From contig JADJLO010000009.1 of the NCBI GenBank assembly GCA_016710075.1, positions 1-64,000 on the forward strand: DNA of 64,000 nt, read 5' to 3'. A program made the position numbers and the translations under genes. The DNA is from Acidobacteriota bacterium (GTDB taxonomy: Bacteria; Acidobacteriota; Blastocatellia; RBC074). Positions 11,036 through 20,944 of this stretch are shown in pieces; position 1 is the stretch's first letter, and the number at the start of each line of letters is the position of its first letter. The notes under the pieces are model-generated. The model saw nothing but the letters and a program-made list of their open reading frames with translations. It did not search any database and was not told the origin of the DNA.

Positions 11036-11079
11036 GAAAGCCGCAGGATCCAATAATCAAAGGGATACCTACGGCTTTT
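11036..11079 (-). terminator. Rho-independent terminator of the ferredoxin gene
   Basis: On the minus strand, AAAAGCCGTAGGTATCCC pairs with GGATCCTGCGGCTTT and is followed by a T-rich tract (TCTCTTTTCTCTTTT). It sits about 30 bp past the ferredoxin stop codon. Confidence 0.7.
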
Positions 11080-11107
11080 CCTGAAAGATCAGACCCAAAA
11101 ACTCTAC

Positions 11108-11368
11108 TTATTTAAAGTGATCAGCATTGATCTGGATATATTTCTGCCACTGTTCGGGGACATCTTCGTCCCGGAAGATGGCTTCGACGGGGCAGGCAGG
11201 CTGGCAGGCTCCGCAATCAATGCATTCATCGGGGTGGATATAGAGCATTTCGGATGACTCGTATTCGGGTTCATCCTTGCGAGGGTGGATGCAATCGACG
11301 GGGCAGACATCGACGCAGGCGGTATCCTTGGTGCCGATGCAGGGTTCAGTGATGACGTAAACGGCCAT
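11108..11368 (-). CDS. Ferredoxin with two iron-sulfur clusters (7Fe/8Fe type)
   Basis: 86 residues, a soluble electron carrier. The first cluster motif is CIGTKDTACVDVCPVDC, whose seven-residue gap between the first two cysteines is typical of 7Fe ferredoxins. The second is CIDCGACQPACPVEAI, a classical CxxCxxCxxxCP [4Fe-4S] site. The tail EQWQKYIQINADHFK matches the Thermus/actinobacterial-type 7Fe ferredoxins. The ATG at 11368 has GAGAGGAG upstream; an in-frame start 21 bp earlier would overlap that site. It is a single-gene unit with its own terminator. Likely partners are 2-oxoacid oxidoreductases or ferredoxin-NADP reductase, none of which are in the window. Confidence 0.95.
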   Translation of the reverse strand: MAVYVITEPCIGTKDTACVDVCPVDCIHPRKDEPEYESSEMLYIHPDECIDCGACQPACPVEAIFRDEDVPEQWQKYIQINADHFK

Positions 11369-11702
11369 TATGGCGATCTCCTCTCTCAATTTTAATTGAG
11401 CAAGCTTGAATTTAAATTTTAGATGACCTCGATCCTGAAATGGGATCGAAGGGGTAATTTTACCGGTTCGGATTCTTTATGCAAGCCCAAAGGGAGAAAT
11501 ATTTAACAGGGGAGGCCGGGGAGAGCAAGGGAGCGACAATTAAGGGCAATATTGCGCAAGACAGGAGCAGGGGGAAAGGTGGAAGATGGGGGGCATAATT
11601 CCCTGCTCCCCGCCCTTTTCAGGCATTTGGAATGAGAAGAGAGTGAAGAGGAATGGGGGTGGGGGTATTGATACCAATCGTTTTGATAAGGAGAGAAAGA
11701 AT

Positions 11703-13016
<1,314 letters not shown>

Positions 13017-13412
13017 GAGGAAAGTAGATTGAACACACTAAATAGCCGGTCTTGGAATTGATGGGATTAAGTGGAATCAGGTATTTTAACGACTCAAGTA
13101 CGCAAGTAAGAACGCCATGGATTCGGGGTGATTCATCTTTCTTTTAAAACCGGCTGAAATCGACAGTCAGCCTCCGGTAAATCCTGGTCTATAGGTATTG
13201 GCGTTCTTGGCGATGAAAATACTTTATTCGCAATCAGCGGGTTGTAACTTCAGATTTTCCGCCTTGACTACAACAGGGGGATTTACATGGAACCTGATAA
13301 GGATGGTCCTCGTAACCTGAAGGGAACGACCGAACGGGTGGTCATCAATATCAGAATCAAACATCAAGTATCATCAATCACCCCAAACCCAACAACAGCA
13401 AAAGGAGAATCT
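13017..13412. other. Intergenic gap without a recognisable gene
   Basis: No ORF here has family resemblance or coding-like composition. An ATG at 13287 is in frame with the DinB-like gene, but the stretch to 13413 lacks the signal peptide that begins at 13413, so I treat it as leader DNA. No clear promoter boxes were identified. Confidence 0.5.
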
Positions 13413-14006
13413 ATGAAGCAACAGTTGATTGCACTGCGTTACCTGGTTAGTTCGCTCGCCATCAGTGTGGCGCTTGGTCTGGTCTGTTTTGCGCAGACCG
13501 CCGCCACATCAAGTCAGGCCAAACCCGCGGCAATGAATGCCCAAAACGATCATGTCACGATGATGGTGGCGGATTGGACACGCGCCCGCGATTACACCAA
13601 AGAATATATGGATGCAATGCCGGCTGAAGGTTACAGCTTCAAGCCGACTCCCGAAGTTCGCAGCTTCGCCGAACAGTTCCTGCATCTGGCCAACGCCAAC
13701 TATGCCTTTGCTTCGTCAGCGACCGGCATTGCCAGCACAAGCAAAGTGAACCTCGAAAAGACTGAATCGATGAAGACCAAAGCAGAGGCTACAAAAGCCG
13801 TCATGGATAGCTATAATTTCGTGATCATGGCGATCAAGGGCGCTGATATGAAGAAGTTTGGCGAATCGATCAAACTCTTCGGCCAGGATGTGTCGCGTGG
13901 CGGGGCATTGTCCAAAGCCTTCGAGCATCAGACGCATCATCGCGCTCAAACGACGATCTATTTGCGCCTGAAAGGCGTCACCCCGCCGGGCGAGAGGTTG
14001 TTTTAA
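13413..14006 (+). CDS. Exported DinB/YfiT-like four-helix protein
   Basis: 197 residues. The start at 13413 follows AAAGGAGAATCT. Signal peptide: LVSSLAISVALGLVCFAQTA. The mature part begins MMVADWTRARDYTKEYMDAM, followed by YSFKPTPEVRSFAEQFLHLA and ends AFEHQTHHRAQTTIYLRLKG. The spaced histidines (HLA, HQTHH) are the metal-binding triad of the DinB/YfiT family, and the length is normal. Most DinB-like proteins are cytoplasmic metal-dependent thiol transferases, so an exported form suggests a periplasmic role. It faces the ORF at 13716-14567 tail to tail, and that ORF reads through its 3' half on the other strand. Confidence 0.85.
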   Translation: MKQQLIALRYLVSSLAISVALGLVCFAQTAATSSQAKPAAMNAQNDHVTMMVADWTRARDYTKEYMDAMPAEGYSFKPTPEVRSFAEQFLHLANANYAFASSATGIASTSKVNLEKTESMKTKAEATKAVMDSYNFVIMAIKGADMKKFGESIKLFGQDVSRGGALSKAFEHQTHHRAQTTIYLRLKGVTPPGERLF

Positions 14007-14567
14007 TCCCATCGGCAAAGCCGTGGCAACTTCAGAAGAGAAATAGACCATCTGATCGCCGAGGAAGGCGTACATATAACCGCCCTGGCATTTCGGACTG
14101 ACGGTCTGTGAAGCGTTGCCCCAGCTCAGCAGGGTGTAGGTCAAATCAGCGTAATTCCCGCTCCAACCCATGATATTGAAGCCGATCCGGAGTTTATCGG
14201 TGGCATCGGGGTTGAACGGATATGGGCCTGAGCCGAACAATGAACCGGGCGCGCCGGGTTTGGTCCAGAGCCTGTCGCTGAAATATTGGGTCGAATCGCC
14301 GCCAAAGGACGGAAAGCGGTAGAAGTATCCAAGGAATCTGCCCGGTCTGTAATGGAGTTCTCCATCGGCGTATTGAGCCCAGTCGGATCCTTCGCGATTG
14401 CCGACAAGTTTGTAAGTCACATAGTTCTCGCCGTTGCCGATGGGAGTCGATGCGTGTGTCACCAGATCCTGCACCAGAGGCTGGCAACTGTCCTGTGCCA
14501 TGGCCGTCACCGTCATCATTCCAACCAACATTGCCGCCACAACCATTATCTTCCTGAACGAATTCAT
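13716..14567 (-). CDS. Exported protein of unknown function, probably with a lost stop
   Basis: Start at 14567 behind AGAAGGAGAAAG. Signal peptide: KIMVVAAMLVGMMTVTAMAQ. The mature part contains VTYKLVGNREGSDWAQYADG, YRPGRFLGYFYRFPSFGG, FNIMGWSGNYADLTYTLLSW and QGGYMYAFLGDQMVYFSSEV. The authentic protein seems to end near 14015. From there the ORF continues for about 100 codons antisense to the DinB-like gene with no family-like content (KQPLARRGDAFQAQ and onward). The natural stop was probably lost by a small deletion or frameshift between the two convergent genes. I do not recognise the domain; its beta-rich, aromatic composition suggests a secreted binding or barrel protein. Confidence 0.6.
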   Translation of the reverse strand: MNSFRKIMVVAAMLVGMMTVTAMAQDSCQPLVQDLVTHASTPIGNGENYVTYKLVGNREGSDWAQYADGELHYRPGRFLGYFYRFPSFGGDSTQYFSDRLWTKPGAPGSLFGSGPYPFNPDATDKLRIGFNIMGWSGNYADLTYTLLSWGNASQTVSPKCQGGYMYAFLGDQMVYFSSEVATALPMGLKQPLARRGDAFQAQIDRRLSAMMRLMLEGFGQCPATRHILAEEFDRFAKLLHISALDRHDHEIIAIHDGFCSLCFGLHRFSLFEVHFACAGNAGR

Positions 14568-14865
14568 AACTTTCTCCTTCTTCTTTTATTGTAAAAAGAG
14601 CGTTTCCGCTCCGGTTTATTCATTCTCTCAATCTGGTAAGCGTGCTTTTCGGGCAGGAACTTGTAAGAGGGTTTGAAAATTCCCTGAATTTTCTTCTTGA
14701 TGTGCCGGGATTAATGGGAGTACTATTGAGAATCTACATGAGGTTTAGCGATTAATCTTGTTAATTTTTCGGGACTTAAGGCGGTGACTTAATTCGCCGA
14801 ATGGTTAAAAGCTCAGTTGCCGGCCACGCCGGTTGGAATACCCAACTCTTTCAAGGAGTGCCCCT

Positions 14866-15489
14866 ATGAAGGCTATTAAGGTTTTGAAATATACGGCTTC
14901 CCTGTTTCTTCTTTTGTTGTTTGTAATTCCGGTGATGGCTCAGGACTCGCCGAAATCAGAGATTTTGCTTGGATACTCGCTTCTGAGGACAGACGAAGAT
15001 GTGGTCAACACCGACTCCATATTATCCAGGTCGTTTTTCAAGAAGAAGGGAGGGGATCTCAACGGCTGGAACCTGTCGGTATCGGCAAATGCTACGAGCT
15101 GGTTCGGTTTCGTAGGCGATTTCAGCGGGCATTACGGATCTATCAATACGCTGCTTGCTCCCACGACTTCAGGCGTCAGCGGGAATATGGACACGATGAT
15201 CCATGTCTTTGTGTTCGGTCCGCAGTTCACGTTCAGGGGCGGCCCGTTCTCAGTCTTTGTCAGAGTAATGGGAGGAGCCGCGAGAATGGATCAGTCGACT
15301 ACGGTGGGGTCGCTGAAGTTCAAATTCGACGACAAGGCATTCGCGGCGGCGGCCGGCGGAGGTCTTGATCTGAGAATCGCCGACCGTCTGGCGATCAGGC
15401 TTATTCAGGCAGATTATCTGGTCACAAAGTTCAACAACCAGGATCAGCGGAATCTCCGCGTCGGAGCGGGGTTCGTCATCAGAAGGTGA
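14866..15489 (+). CDS. Outer-membrane beta-barrel protein (OmpA/OmpW-like fold)
   Basis: 207 residues. The start at 14866 is preceded by AAGGAGTGCCCCT. Signal peptide: YTASLFLLLLFVIPVMAQ. Alternating amphipathic strands follow, for example SEILLGYSLLRTDED, GWNLSVSANATSWFGFVGDF, MIHVFVFGPQFTFRGGPFSV and FAAAAGGGLDLRIADRLAIR. The protein ends with the strand LRVGAGFVIRR, typical of eight-stranded barrels. The opening SEILLGYSLLR is common in Acidobacteriota porin-like proteins. It stands alone, upstream of a converging hydrolase gene. Function beyond the outer membrane is not predictable. Confidence 0.8.
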   Translation: MKAIKVLKYTASLFLLLLFVIPVMAQDSPKSEILLGYSLLRTDEDVVNTDSILSRSFFKKKGGDLNGWNLSVSANATSWFGFVGDFSGHYGSINTLLAPTTSGVSGNMDTMIHVFVFGPQFTFRGGPFSVFVRVMGGAARMDQSTTVGSLKFKFDDKAFAAAAGGGLDLRIADRLAIRLIQADYLVTKFNNQDQRNLRVGAGFVIRR

Positions 15490-15565
15490 TCGTGGAACAA
15501 CTGTGGAGCAACCTGCCAGGGTTGCTCCGGAATCAGTGCAATCTGAACAGGTTGCGCCACAATCC

Positions 15566-17283
15566 TTACTTCGTAAACCGCATATTTCTGACCCGGCCGC
15601 CTGAGAGGTTGAACCCGTTAATGTGGCCGTCTTTGTCGCGGGTGTAGGTCACTCTTCGAGAACCACCAGGCACTTCCGCTGAACCTGTCCCTGGTGATCG
15701 GGGTCATCTGAATATCATCGTGGCGCCTGTGCTGCGCCACCAGTTTCCCATCCTTCAAAACCAGATTATAGGTAGTTCCCAGCTCTTCGCTGTAGAAGGC
15801 CCCGGTGTATTCCGACAGATCGGCAGGGATGTCGTTTGCCGAAGCCAGGCGTTTGGCAATCATGCTCTGGCCGTTTTGCTGCAGTGTGAATTGACTGACC
15901 CTGCCGGATGAATCTTTTTGAAACTCCACCCGGGCATCTATGATTTTCAGAAAGTACTTCGTTTCGGATTCCGGAAAGAGTTCAGCCATTTGCTGTCCCT
16001 GAGGAGCCGCAATTAACCGATCGTTCTCGCGGGTGATGTCGACAATAATACTTCCAGCCAGCTCATATTTCCCGACATATGAATCGAGGATATCCGCAGA
16101 GACTCTGACAGTCGGTCTTGCAGAAGATCCGGCTGAAGAATTTGGGGCAGGGCCGGTTGTGGCGATATCGGCCACCAGTTTGTCTGATAAAACAAGATCC
16201 GCAACTTTTCGTGCCAGCCCCCCGGGATTTGTGGTGCTCAAATTGCTAAGGACGATGACCGAGAATCGCTGTTCGGGAAAGCGCATGATGTGGCTTCGGT
16301 AACCGGCGTCACCTCCGCTGTGCTCAACGACTGAAAGCCCCTTGTATTTTCCAATGGCCAGGCCGAATGCGTAATCTATTTTTTGCCGCTGTTGAGAATT
16401 CCCTGCTCGTGCATCTGGTCTATGACCGCCTTGCCGCCGAGCTTCATATCCTCAAAATTCAAGGCCCATCTGGTCATATCCTCGGCAGTCGTAAAGAGGC
16501 TGGTAGCCCCTGCGTTGGCATAGTTGAGGGCGCTCAATTTGAATCCGCCGGCTTTCTCAGGCTGGTAGGAATAGGCCCGGTTTTTAACGATCATTTCGTG
16601 ATCATCGTGGAAATGTGTGTTCGCCATACCCAGCGGCTTGAAAATACGGTCGTTCGTGAACTGGCGAAATGACTGGCCCGAGACTCTTTCGACTATGACG
16701 GCCAGCAGGGTGTACCCGCTGTTGCAGTAGAGGTGCTCGGCTCCAGGCTCGAAGTTGAGTTCCTTCTCGTTTCGAATAATCTTGAGGATGTGTTCTTTTG
16801 TGATTACGTCATCCAGTCGCCAGCCGGCCATTGCCAGCAGCTCCCATTGATCCCGCAAACCGCTGGTGTGATAGATCAGATGTTTGATGGTGATCGTCTT
16901 CCCGAAATCCGGGACTTCCGGCAGATACTTCCTGATGTCGTCATCGAGTTTCAACCTGCCCTCAGAAGCCAGCAGCGTTATCGCAAAAGCCGTGAATTGC
17001 TTTGAAACAGAGGCTACGTGGAAGACTGTGGATGGCGATATGGGGATGTCGTATTCGAGATTGGCATAGCCGTAGCCGTGTTTGTAGACGACCTTCCCGT
17101 CACGGACCACGGCCAGCGAACAGCCCGGTGAGCCCGGCTTGTCATATTGCCTGAATACCTCGTCGATTCGGTTGGCCAGTTCCCTGTCCAGCCCAACGGT
17201 GAATTGTCTGCGGCTGGGACCTGTGCAAAAACCCCAACAGATAAAGCAACGACAAGAATGCATGTCTGAATTAACAGTCTCAT
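15566..17283 (-). pseudogene. Class-C beta-lactamase-like serine hydrolase, three frameshifts
   Basis: Start at 17283 behind GGGAGG. Signal peptide: QTCILVVALSVGVFAQVPAA. The catalytic motifs are all present: SxxK in VASVSKQFTAF, YxN in YCNSGYTLL, and an HSGG-type third motif (EHSGGDAGYRSHIM). A C-terminal extension carries a lipocalin-like beta domain (DSYVGKYELAGSIIVDI, DLSEYTGAFYSEELGTTYNL), as is usual in Acidobacteriota members. Breaks fall near 17200, 16375 and 15640, and the true end is RNMRFTK at 15566. The family covers penicillin-binding, esterase and peptidase roles; no antibiotic link can be claimed. Motif preservation suggests recent damage or assembly indels. Confidence 0.85.
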
Positions 17284-17402
17284 TAAGCCCTCCCTGAAAA
17301 AGTTACGCCATTGTAATCAAACTCGAACAACATTTGCCAAGATGGAGGTCTGATACTCCGTTGCGGAAAGTTTAAAGCATGAACCGATGATACGTGGATC
17401 AT

Positions 17403-17630
17403 TGAAAACAGGCGGACTCCATGGAGTGCGGCGACCTGTCGCCGCTTTGGTAGTCCTGTGGCCACTCAAATATTGAGAAAAATCTATTCCACCGCAAACC
17501 GCCCACCGATTTAACAGGACTTCTGGAACAATACCAAAGCGGCGACAAGTCGCCGCCGCAAATTTGATGCGATTTGGGAAAGCGCTGCTACAAACTTTTA
17601 ACTAACAGGGCCTTTCCGCAACGGAGGTCT
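17403..17630. repeat. Hairpin-bearing repeat of about 220 bp, inverted copy at 29.2 kb
   Basis: Contains GCGGCGACCTGTCGCCGC (an 8-bp-arm hairpin, 17428-17445), then GTAGTCCTGTGGCCACTCAA and TATTGAGAAAAATCT, a second half-site (CAAAGCGGCGACAAGTCGCC), and ends near CTACAAACTTTTAACTAACA. The reverse complement is found at 29196-29395, continuing at 31236-31272 on the far side of an inserted IS. No ORF has support. It lies in the intergenic gap downstream of the DUF4159 gene. Confidence 0.8.
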
Positions 17631-17641
17631 GATATTGTGAA

Positions 17642-17962
17642 TAATTTTTGTAACTGCTTAGCCCCTCGTTTATCAGCAGGAAATTGCAGAACAAGCGCCG
17701 AAGGCGCGACATAAAATAGCCAGGGGTTGAGCGAGGCCATAGGCCGAGCGAAGCCCCTGGTACAGCTATATGAGTTTCCCCAGCCCTGAAAGGGCGGGAT
17801 TGCCACTCTCGATTATGCGTCCCTTTCAGGCCGCTCAGGCATAACCAAGGCTACCAGGGCTCCGCGCTGGCGCTTCCCTCTTTTTTAGTCGCCGCTTCGC
17901 GGCTTAAATTGAGTTGTTCTATCCCAGAACCGATATACGGCTGAGCAGTTACTAATTTTTTA
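17642..17962. repeat. MITE-like element with terminal inverted repeats
   Basis: The left end TTTGTAACTGCTTAGCC (17647 onward) is matched in inverse at the right end by GGCTGAGCAGTTACTAA (17939-17955). Inside is a near palindrome (GCCAGGGGTTGAGCGAGGCC with AGGCCGAGCGAAGCCCCTGG, 17719-17760). No ORF is supported. A solo left end recurs at 20735-20757. This is a non-autonomous mobile or REP-like element; no matching transposase is visible. Confidence 0.65.
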
Positions 17963-18059
17963 CAAACGTTTAACCGGGGGATGGCTGGGATCAGTATTCA
18001 ACCTGTCTTTAATTTTAGCCGGGAGCGGCAAAATTTTCAGGGTAAATCAAGTTTGATGA

Positions 18060-18887
18060 TCAATGAGTCATTGAATAGACGATCAGGTTCATGCCCAGTT
18101 TATAAGCCGCAAGGCCGTATTTCAGCGGGTAGCGAGGGTCGTCGATCCATTCCCAGGCGTCGCCGTTGTCGGAGTTTCGGGCGATGAAGACCATGATCCG
18201 GTCGTTGTCGTCTACGATGCCGTGGTAGTAAGGGGTGATGCCTCCCTTCTCGTCGGTTCGGCCCCGATAAATGATGTTCTGGACGTTAGGAATCTGAATA
18301 ACCTCGTCGATATCGAAATAGCAGTGAAAGATGGTGTGAGTTAGAGGCAGGTCTTTAATCTGGTATTCGGGAAAGACCTTGAACATCTGTCTGCGGACAT
18401 TCTGCCATTCGTATTCTCCCCAGAAATCATCGAGCATGAGAAAGCCACCGCGGAGCAAGTACTCCCTGAGATTTGCGGCATCTTCGTTTGAGAGTTCCAT
18501 CTGGCCGGGTTCAACGGCGTATATGAACGGGTATTGCTGCAGGTCTTTTTGATCGAATGAAACGGTCGTCGGATCGGTTGAGATGCTCAGCCCGCTTTTA
18601 ACCCAGCCTCGAAGGCCTTCAAGAAACTGCTCGTCAGCCTTTGGATAATCGGTCTCCCAGGCTTCCCCTCTCCACCCATCAGACTGATATCGCAATCTGG
18701 CGAATGTGAACTCTCCACGGGAGTGGTTCGAGTCTTTTTTGTTTTTCGGTTGAGTGAATTCGGATCGCGGATAGAGGCGCTGGCTGCTGACAGACGCGAC
18801 ATCAAGACAGGAGATTACGAAACACACGAAAATGACAAAACAGACTAAAGTCTCAGTGGATTTCAATCTGTAATGTACACCACTCAT
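18060..18887 (-). CDS. DUF4159-domain exported protein
   Basis: 275 residues. The body carries the DUF4159 pattern: FTFARLRYQSDGWRGEAWET at the start, YPFIYAVEPGQMELSNEDAA, LREYLLRGGFLMLDDFWGEY, and the end GMNLIVYSMTH. The domain resembles the flavodoxin-like/DUF4159 proteins found beside AAA-ATPase (MoxR) and VWA genes, but none are nearby here. The N-terminal hydrophobic segment TLVCFVIFVCFVISCLDV serves as signal peptide and is encoded by a copy of the 9-bp-periodic repeat found at other gene junctions (18812-18849). Likely periplasmic; biochemical function unknown. Confidence 0.85.
   Translation of the reverse strand: MSGVHYRLKSTETLVCFVIFVCFVISCLDVASVSSQRLYPRSEFTQPKNKKDSNHSRGEFTFARLRYQSDGWRGEAWETDYPKADEQFLEGLRGWVKSGLSISTDPTTVSFDQKDLQQYPFIYAVEPGQMELSNEDAANLREYLLRGGFLMLDDFWGEYEWQNVRRQMFKVFPEYQIKDLPLTHTIFHCYFDIDEVIQIPNVQNIIYRGRTDEKGGITPYYHGIVDDNDRIMVFIARNSDNGDAWEWIDDPRYPLKYGLAAYKLGMNLIVYSMTH
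18812..18849 (-). repeat. 9-bp-periodic repeat copy inside the DUF4159 signal peptide
   Basis: AGATTACGAAACACACGAAA (plus strand) followed by ATGACAAAACAGAC. It is the same ACGAAAYAA-type array as the intergenic copies, here translated on the minus strand as VCFVIFVCFVIS. Confidence 0.7.
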
Positions 18888-18915
18888 ATTTTTGCCGGTC
18901 GCTGTTATTGGCGCA

Positions 18916-19170
18916 TCAATTGGTCAATTCAGAGAGTGTGATGTCGGCAATCGATTGCGGATCGATCTCAGGTTCGTCCAGTTCGAGCACCGGCGGTTCG
19001 ATGTTCAGGAACCTGAAGAAGGCATCATCGGTGATGGCTGTTGCCACGCTTTCTCCGATGCAGCGCCCGTCCGTATGCGACCAGATATGATGGTCGTCCC
19101 TGACGAACCCTTCATCCGCCAGCATCTTCCTGCGATCGGATAGATTGTATTGATAAAACGGGTTTGCCAT
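18916..19170 (-). CDS. Conserved-looking 84-residue protein, unknown
   Basis: A perfect ribosome site (CCAGGAGGTTGGT) precedes the ATG at 19170. The acidic, tryptophan-poor sequence begins MANPFYQYNLSDRRKMLADE and includes RDDHHIWSHTDGRCIGESVA. It has no signal peptide or membrane helix. It lies between SpoIID/LytB upstream and DUF4159 downstream, all on the same strand, so it may be co-transcribed with the latter. I do not recognise the family. The strong start signal and absence of decay support it being real. Confidence 0.65.
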   Translation of the reverse strand: MANPFYQYNLSDRRKMLADEGFVRDDHHIWSHTDGRCIGESVATAITDDAFFRFLNIEPPVLELDEPEIDPQSIADITLSELTN

Positions 19171-19192
19171 ACCAACCTCCTGGAGAAGAAGA

Positions 19193-19351
19193 AGAGAGTA
19201 CGAAACAAACGAAATAAACGAAACAGACGAAAAATATTAAACTGTAAGTGTTCGTCAATCTCAATAATTTCGTATTATGTGAAAATTGATTTTACTGAAA
19301 CATTGACCACCCTAATATTTTTTCGTTTATTTCGTCTGTTTCGTAATCTAT
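19193..19351. repeat. Inverted pair of 9-bp-periodic repeats
   Basis: The left arm (19193-19234) reads ACGAAACAA, ACGAAATAA, ACGAAACAG, ACGAAAAAT in tandem. The right arm (19317-19351) is its inverse (TTTCGTTTATTTCGTCTGTT). Together they could form a long hairpin between the SpoIID/LytB stop and the next start. The loop of about 80 bp has no gene. Confidence 0.8.
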
Positions 19352-20724
19352 CTTCTCTCGTATAAACGTTCTATCGAGGCTCCGGGATAGTAGTGAGCCA
19401 GAATTTCGGTGTAATTGTAACCCTTTTCTGCCATGAGGGCAGCACCAATCTGGCAGAGTCCGACACCGTGGCCCCAGCCGGCGCCGGTGAGGTGGAACTT
19501 ATCGGGAAAGCCGTCGCTTCCCTGCCCGGTCTCGATGACGAAAGCCGAACTGTAGAGGTGCGATTTGGAGAGTGACCGCCTGATCTCGAGTTCCTTGCCG
19601 ATGGTGAGCGTTCGCAGCTCGCCTGTGATTTTAAGCTTCACGATACGGCCGGATCTGCCGCGCTCAACGGGTTGAAGGGAGATTATCCTGCCGAAATCGA
19701 TGCCCAGTTTATGCTTTAGCAGCCCCTGCAATTCATCTTGATTCAGAGTCACCCGCCATCTGTAAAAATCCATGGTCTCCTGATCGAAATCGGGCAAAAT
19801 CTTTTTTATGATTTTCGCATCGGTTGAATTGCAGAATGCGGGAGGGTTGCCGAGAATCCAGTCTTGAGCATTGATCTCATTGGACAACGGCAGATTGAAT
19901 TCCGGCGGAAACTTTTCGCCGTCATAAAAAGCGGTGAGATAAGGGATCTCCTGATCGTCCCAGGCGGAGCGGAAATCTTCGGTCATGCCGCCGCAGGATT
20001 TTGAAAACCGCGCGTCACAGAGTTTACCATCGTAAACGAGCGTCTTTCCGCATGTCTCGCCCATGACCGCATGGACAGAACTGGTCGTGGCCATGGATAT
20101 GCCCTGATACCGCTGGCAATGGTCGTCGGCGCAGACATCGAAATCGATGTGGCTCTCCTGGTCGTACCAGCGGATTAAGATTTCGTCATCGGCATTGATA
20201 CCGCTCATTCCGGGCGCGCTGCGGCGTGGGCTCTTCCACGGTTTCATCTGCGCAAGCAGCCAGCTCCGGGAGATGATCGAATGGGCCTTGAGCAGTTCGG
20301 AATGCGATGTGGCGCTCATCTCGGATGAGATGACGCTGGATAGATAGTCCTCGACGGGCAGTTCGTTGATGACGAGCAGGTTGCCGGAGGCGTCCGGTTT
20401 GATGACAAGATTTCCTTTGAACTGCTGGTCCTGTGTCCGCTCCCAGTGGAAGTCTATGCCGATACGGATGCCGTTGATGATGAAACTGCAATCGGGAGTC
20501 GCCGGTTCGAGCTTGAGCGAATCGAAGATACCAACCGGTGAGCCGGCTTCCGTGCGAAGCTCGATTCCTCCAGGCGTTTTTGAGACCTCATAATTGCCGG
20601 CATCGAGCCTGGGTTGATACTCTCCCTTGAGCTCAAAGCGGACTCTGCCTTGAGTCGTGATCAATCCCACAGATACGGTTGGTTCATGCTCGATACTTAT
20701 CAATTCATTCTCTTTTTTGACCAT
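19348..20724 (-). CDS. SpoIID/LytB-domain protein (peptidoglycan-active)
   Basis: 458 residues with no obvious signal peptide from the ATG at 20724. The SpoIID/LytB domain shows VEDYLSSVISSEMSATSHSE, LLKAHSIISRSWLLAQ, a central ARFSKSCGGMTEDF and the characteristic end HLTGAGWGHGVGLCQIGAAL then GYNYTEILAHYYPGASI. SpoIID is a lytic transglycosylase acting on denuded glycan strands in sporulating Firmicutes; homologues in non-sporulating Gram-negatives are presumed cell-wall hydrolases or modifiers. A 60-residue N-terminal beta segment (VSVGLITTQGRVRFELKG) precedes the domain, as in Bacteroidota homologues. Its neighbourhood includes DUF1460 and GT2 genes. Confidence 0.88.
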   Translation of the reverse strand: MVKKENELISIEHEPTVSVGLITTQGRVRFELKGEYQPRLDAGNYEVSKTPGGIELRTEAGSPVGIFDSLKLEPATPDCSFIINGIRIGIDFHWERTQDQQFKGNLVIKPDASGNLLVINELPVEDYLSSVISSEMSATSHSELLKAHSIISRSWLLAQMKPWKSPRRSAPGMSGINADDEILIRWYDQESHIDFDVCADDHCQRYQGISMATTSSVHAVMGETCGKTLVYDGKLCDARFSKSCGGMTEDFRSAWDDQEIPYLTAFYDGEKFPPEFNLPLSNEINAQDWILGNPPAFCNSTDAKIIKKILPDFDQETMDFYRWRVTLNQDELQGLLKHKLGIDFGRIISLQPVERGRSGRIVKLKITGELRTLTIGKELEIRRSLSKSHLYSSAFVIETGQGSDGFPDKFHLTGAGWGHGVGLCQIGAALMAEKGYNYTEILAHYYPGASIERLYERR

Positions 20725-20734
20725 TTATTTATTT

Positions 20735-20757
20735 AATTTGTAACTGCTCAGCCCCTG
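20735..20757. repeat. Solo end of the 17.6-kb MITE
   Basis: AATTTGTAACTGCTCAGCCC repeats the left terminus of the element at 17642-17962. It sits between the SpoIID/LytB start and the truncated exported peptide, whose downstream part it may have replaced. Confidence 0.55.
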
Positions 20758-20795
20758 GATTTCATACGCGCCCAGTTGGGAACCGGCAAGAATCG

Positions 20796-20927
20796 TCATC
20801 GGGGAATCGTCTCCTGTGTGGCTAGTTTTTCGGCGAACGCTTCAACTCCGCTTTGCGACAACACGACAGCCGTTAGCAATAAGGGCATCCACACGGCAGC
20901 CCGCCAGGAAGCGTTACGAAGTTTCAT
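20796..20927 (-). CDS. Tiny exported peptide, possibly truncated
   Basis: 43 residues: MKLRNASWRAAVWMPLLLTA, VVLSQSGVEAFAEK, then a short tail ending TIPR. It is essentially a signal peptide with about 15 mature residues. The start lies 18 bp past the stop of the upstream lipoprotein gene, with AGGACAACCTG upstream. The sequence beyond the stop runs into a MITE end (20735-20757), so a longer protein may have been cut off. Confidence 0.4.
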   Translation of the reverse strand: MKLRNASWRAAVWMPLLLTAVVLSQSGVEAFAEKLATQETIPR

Positions 20928-20944
20928 CAGGTTGTCCTTTCGCA

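Noticed and set aside
15566..17283. Antibiotic-resistance beta-lactamase
   Set aside because: The SxxK and YxN motifs define the whole serine-hydrolase superfamily; the lipocalin-like C-terminal domain points to an esterase or peptidase type, and the gene is frameshifted.
19193..19351. Possible CRISPR array from regularly spaced ACGAAAC units
   Set aside because: The period is 9 bp with no spacers and the units are degenerate; no cas genes nearby.
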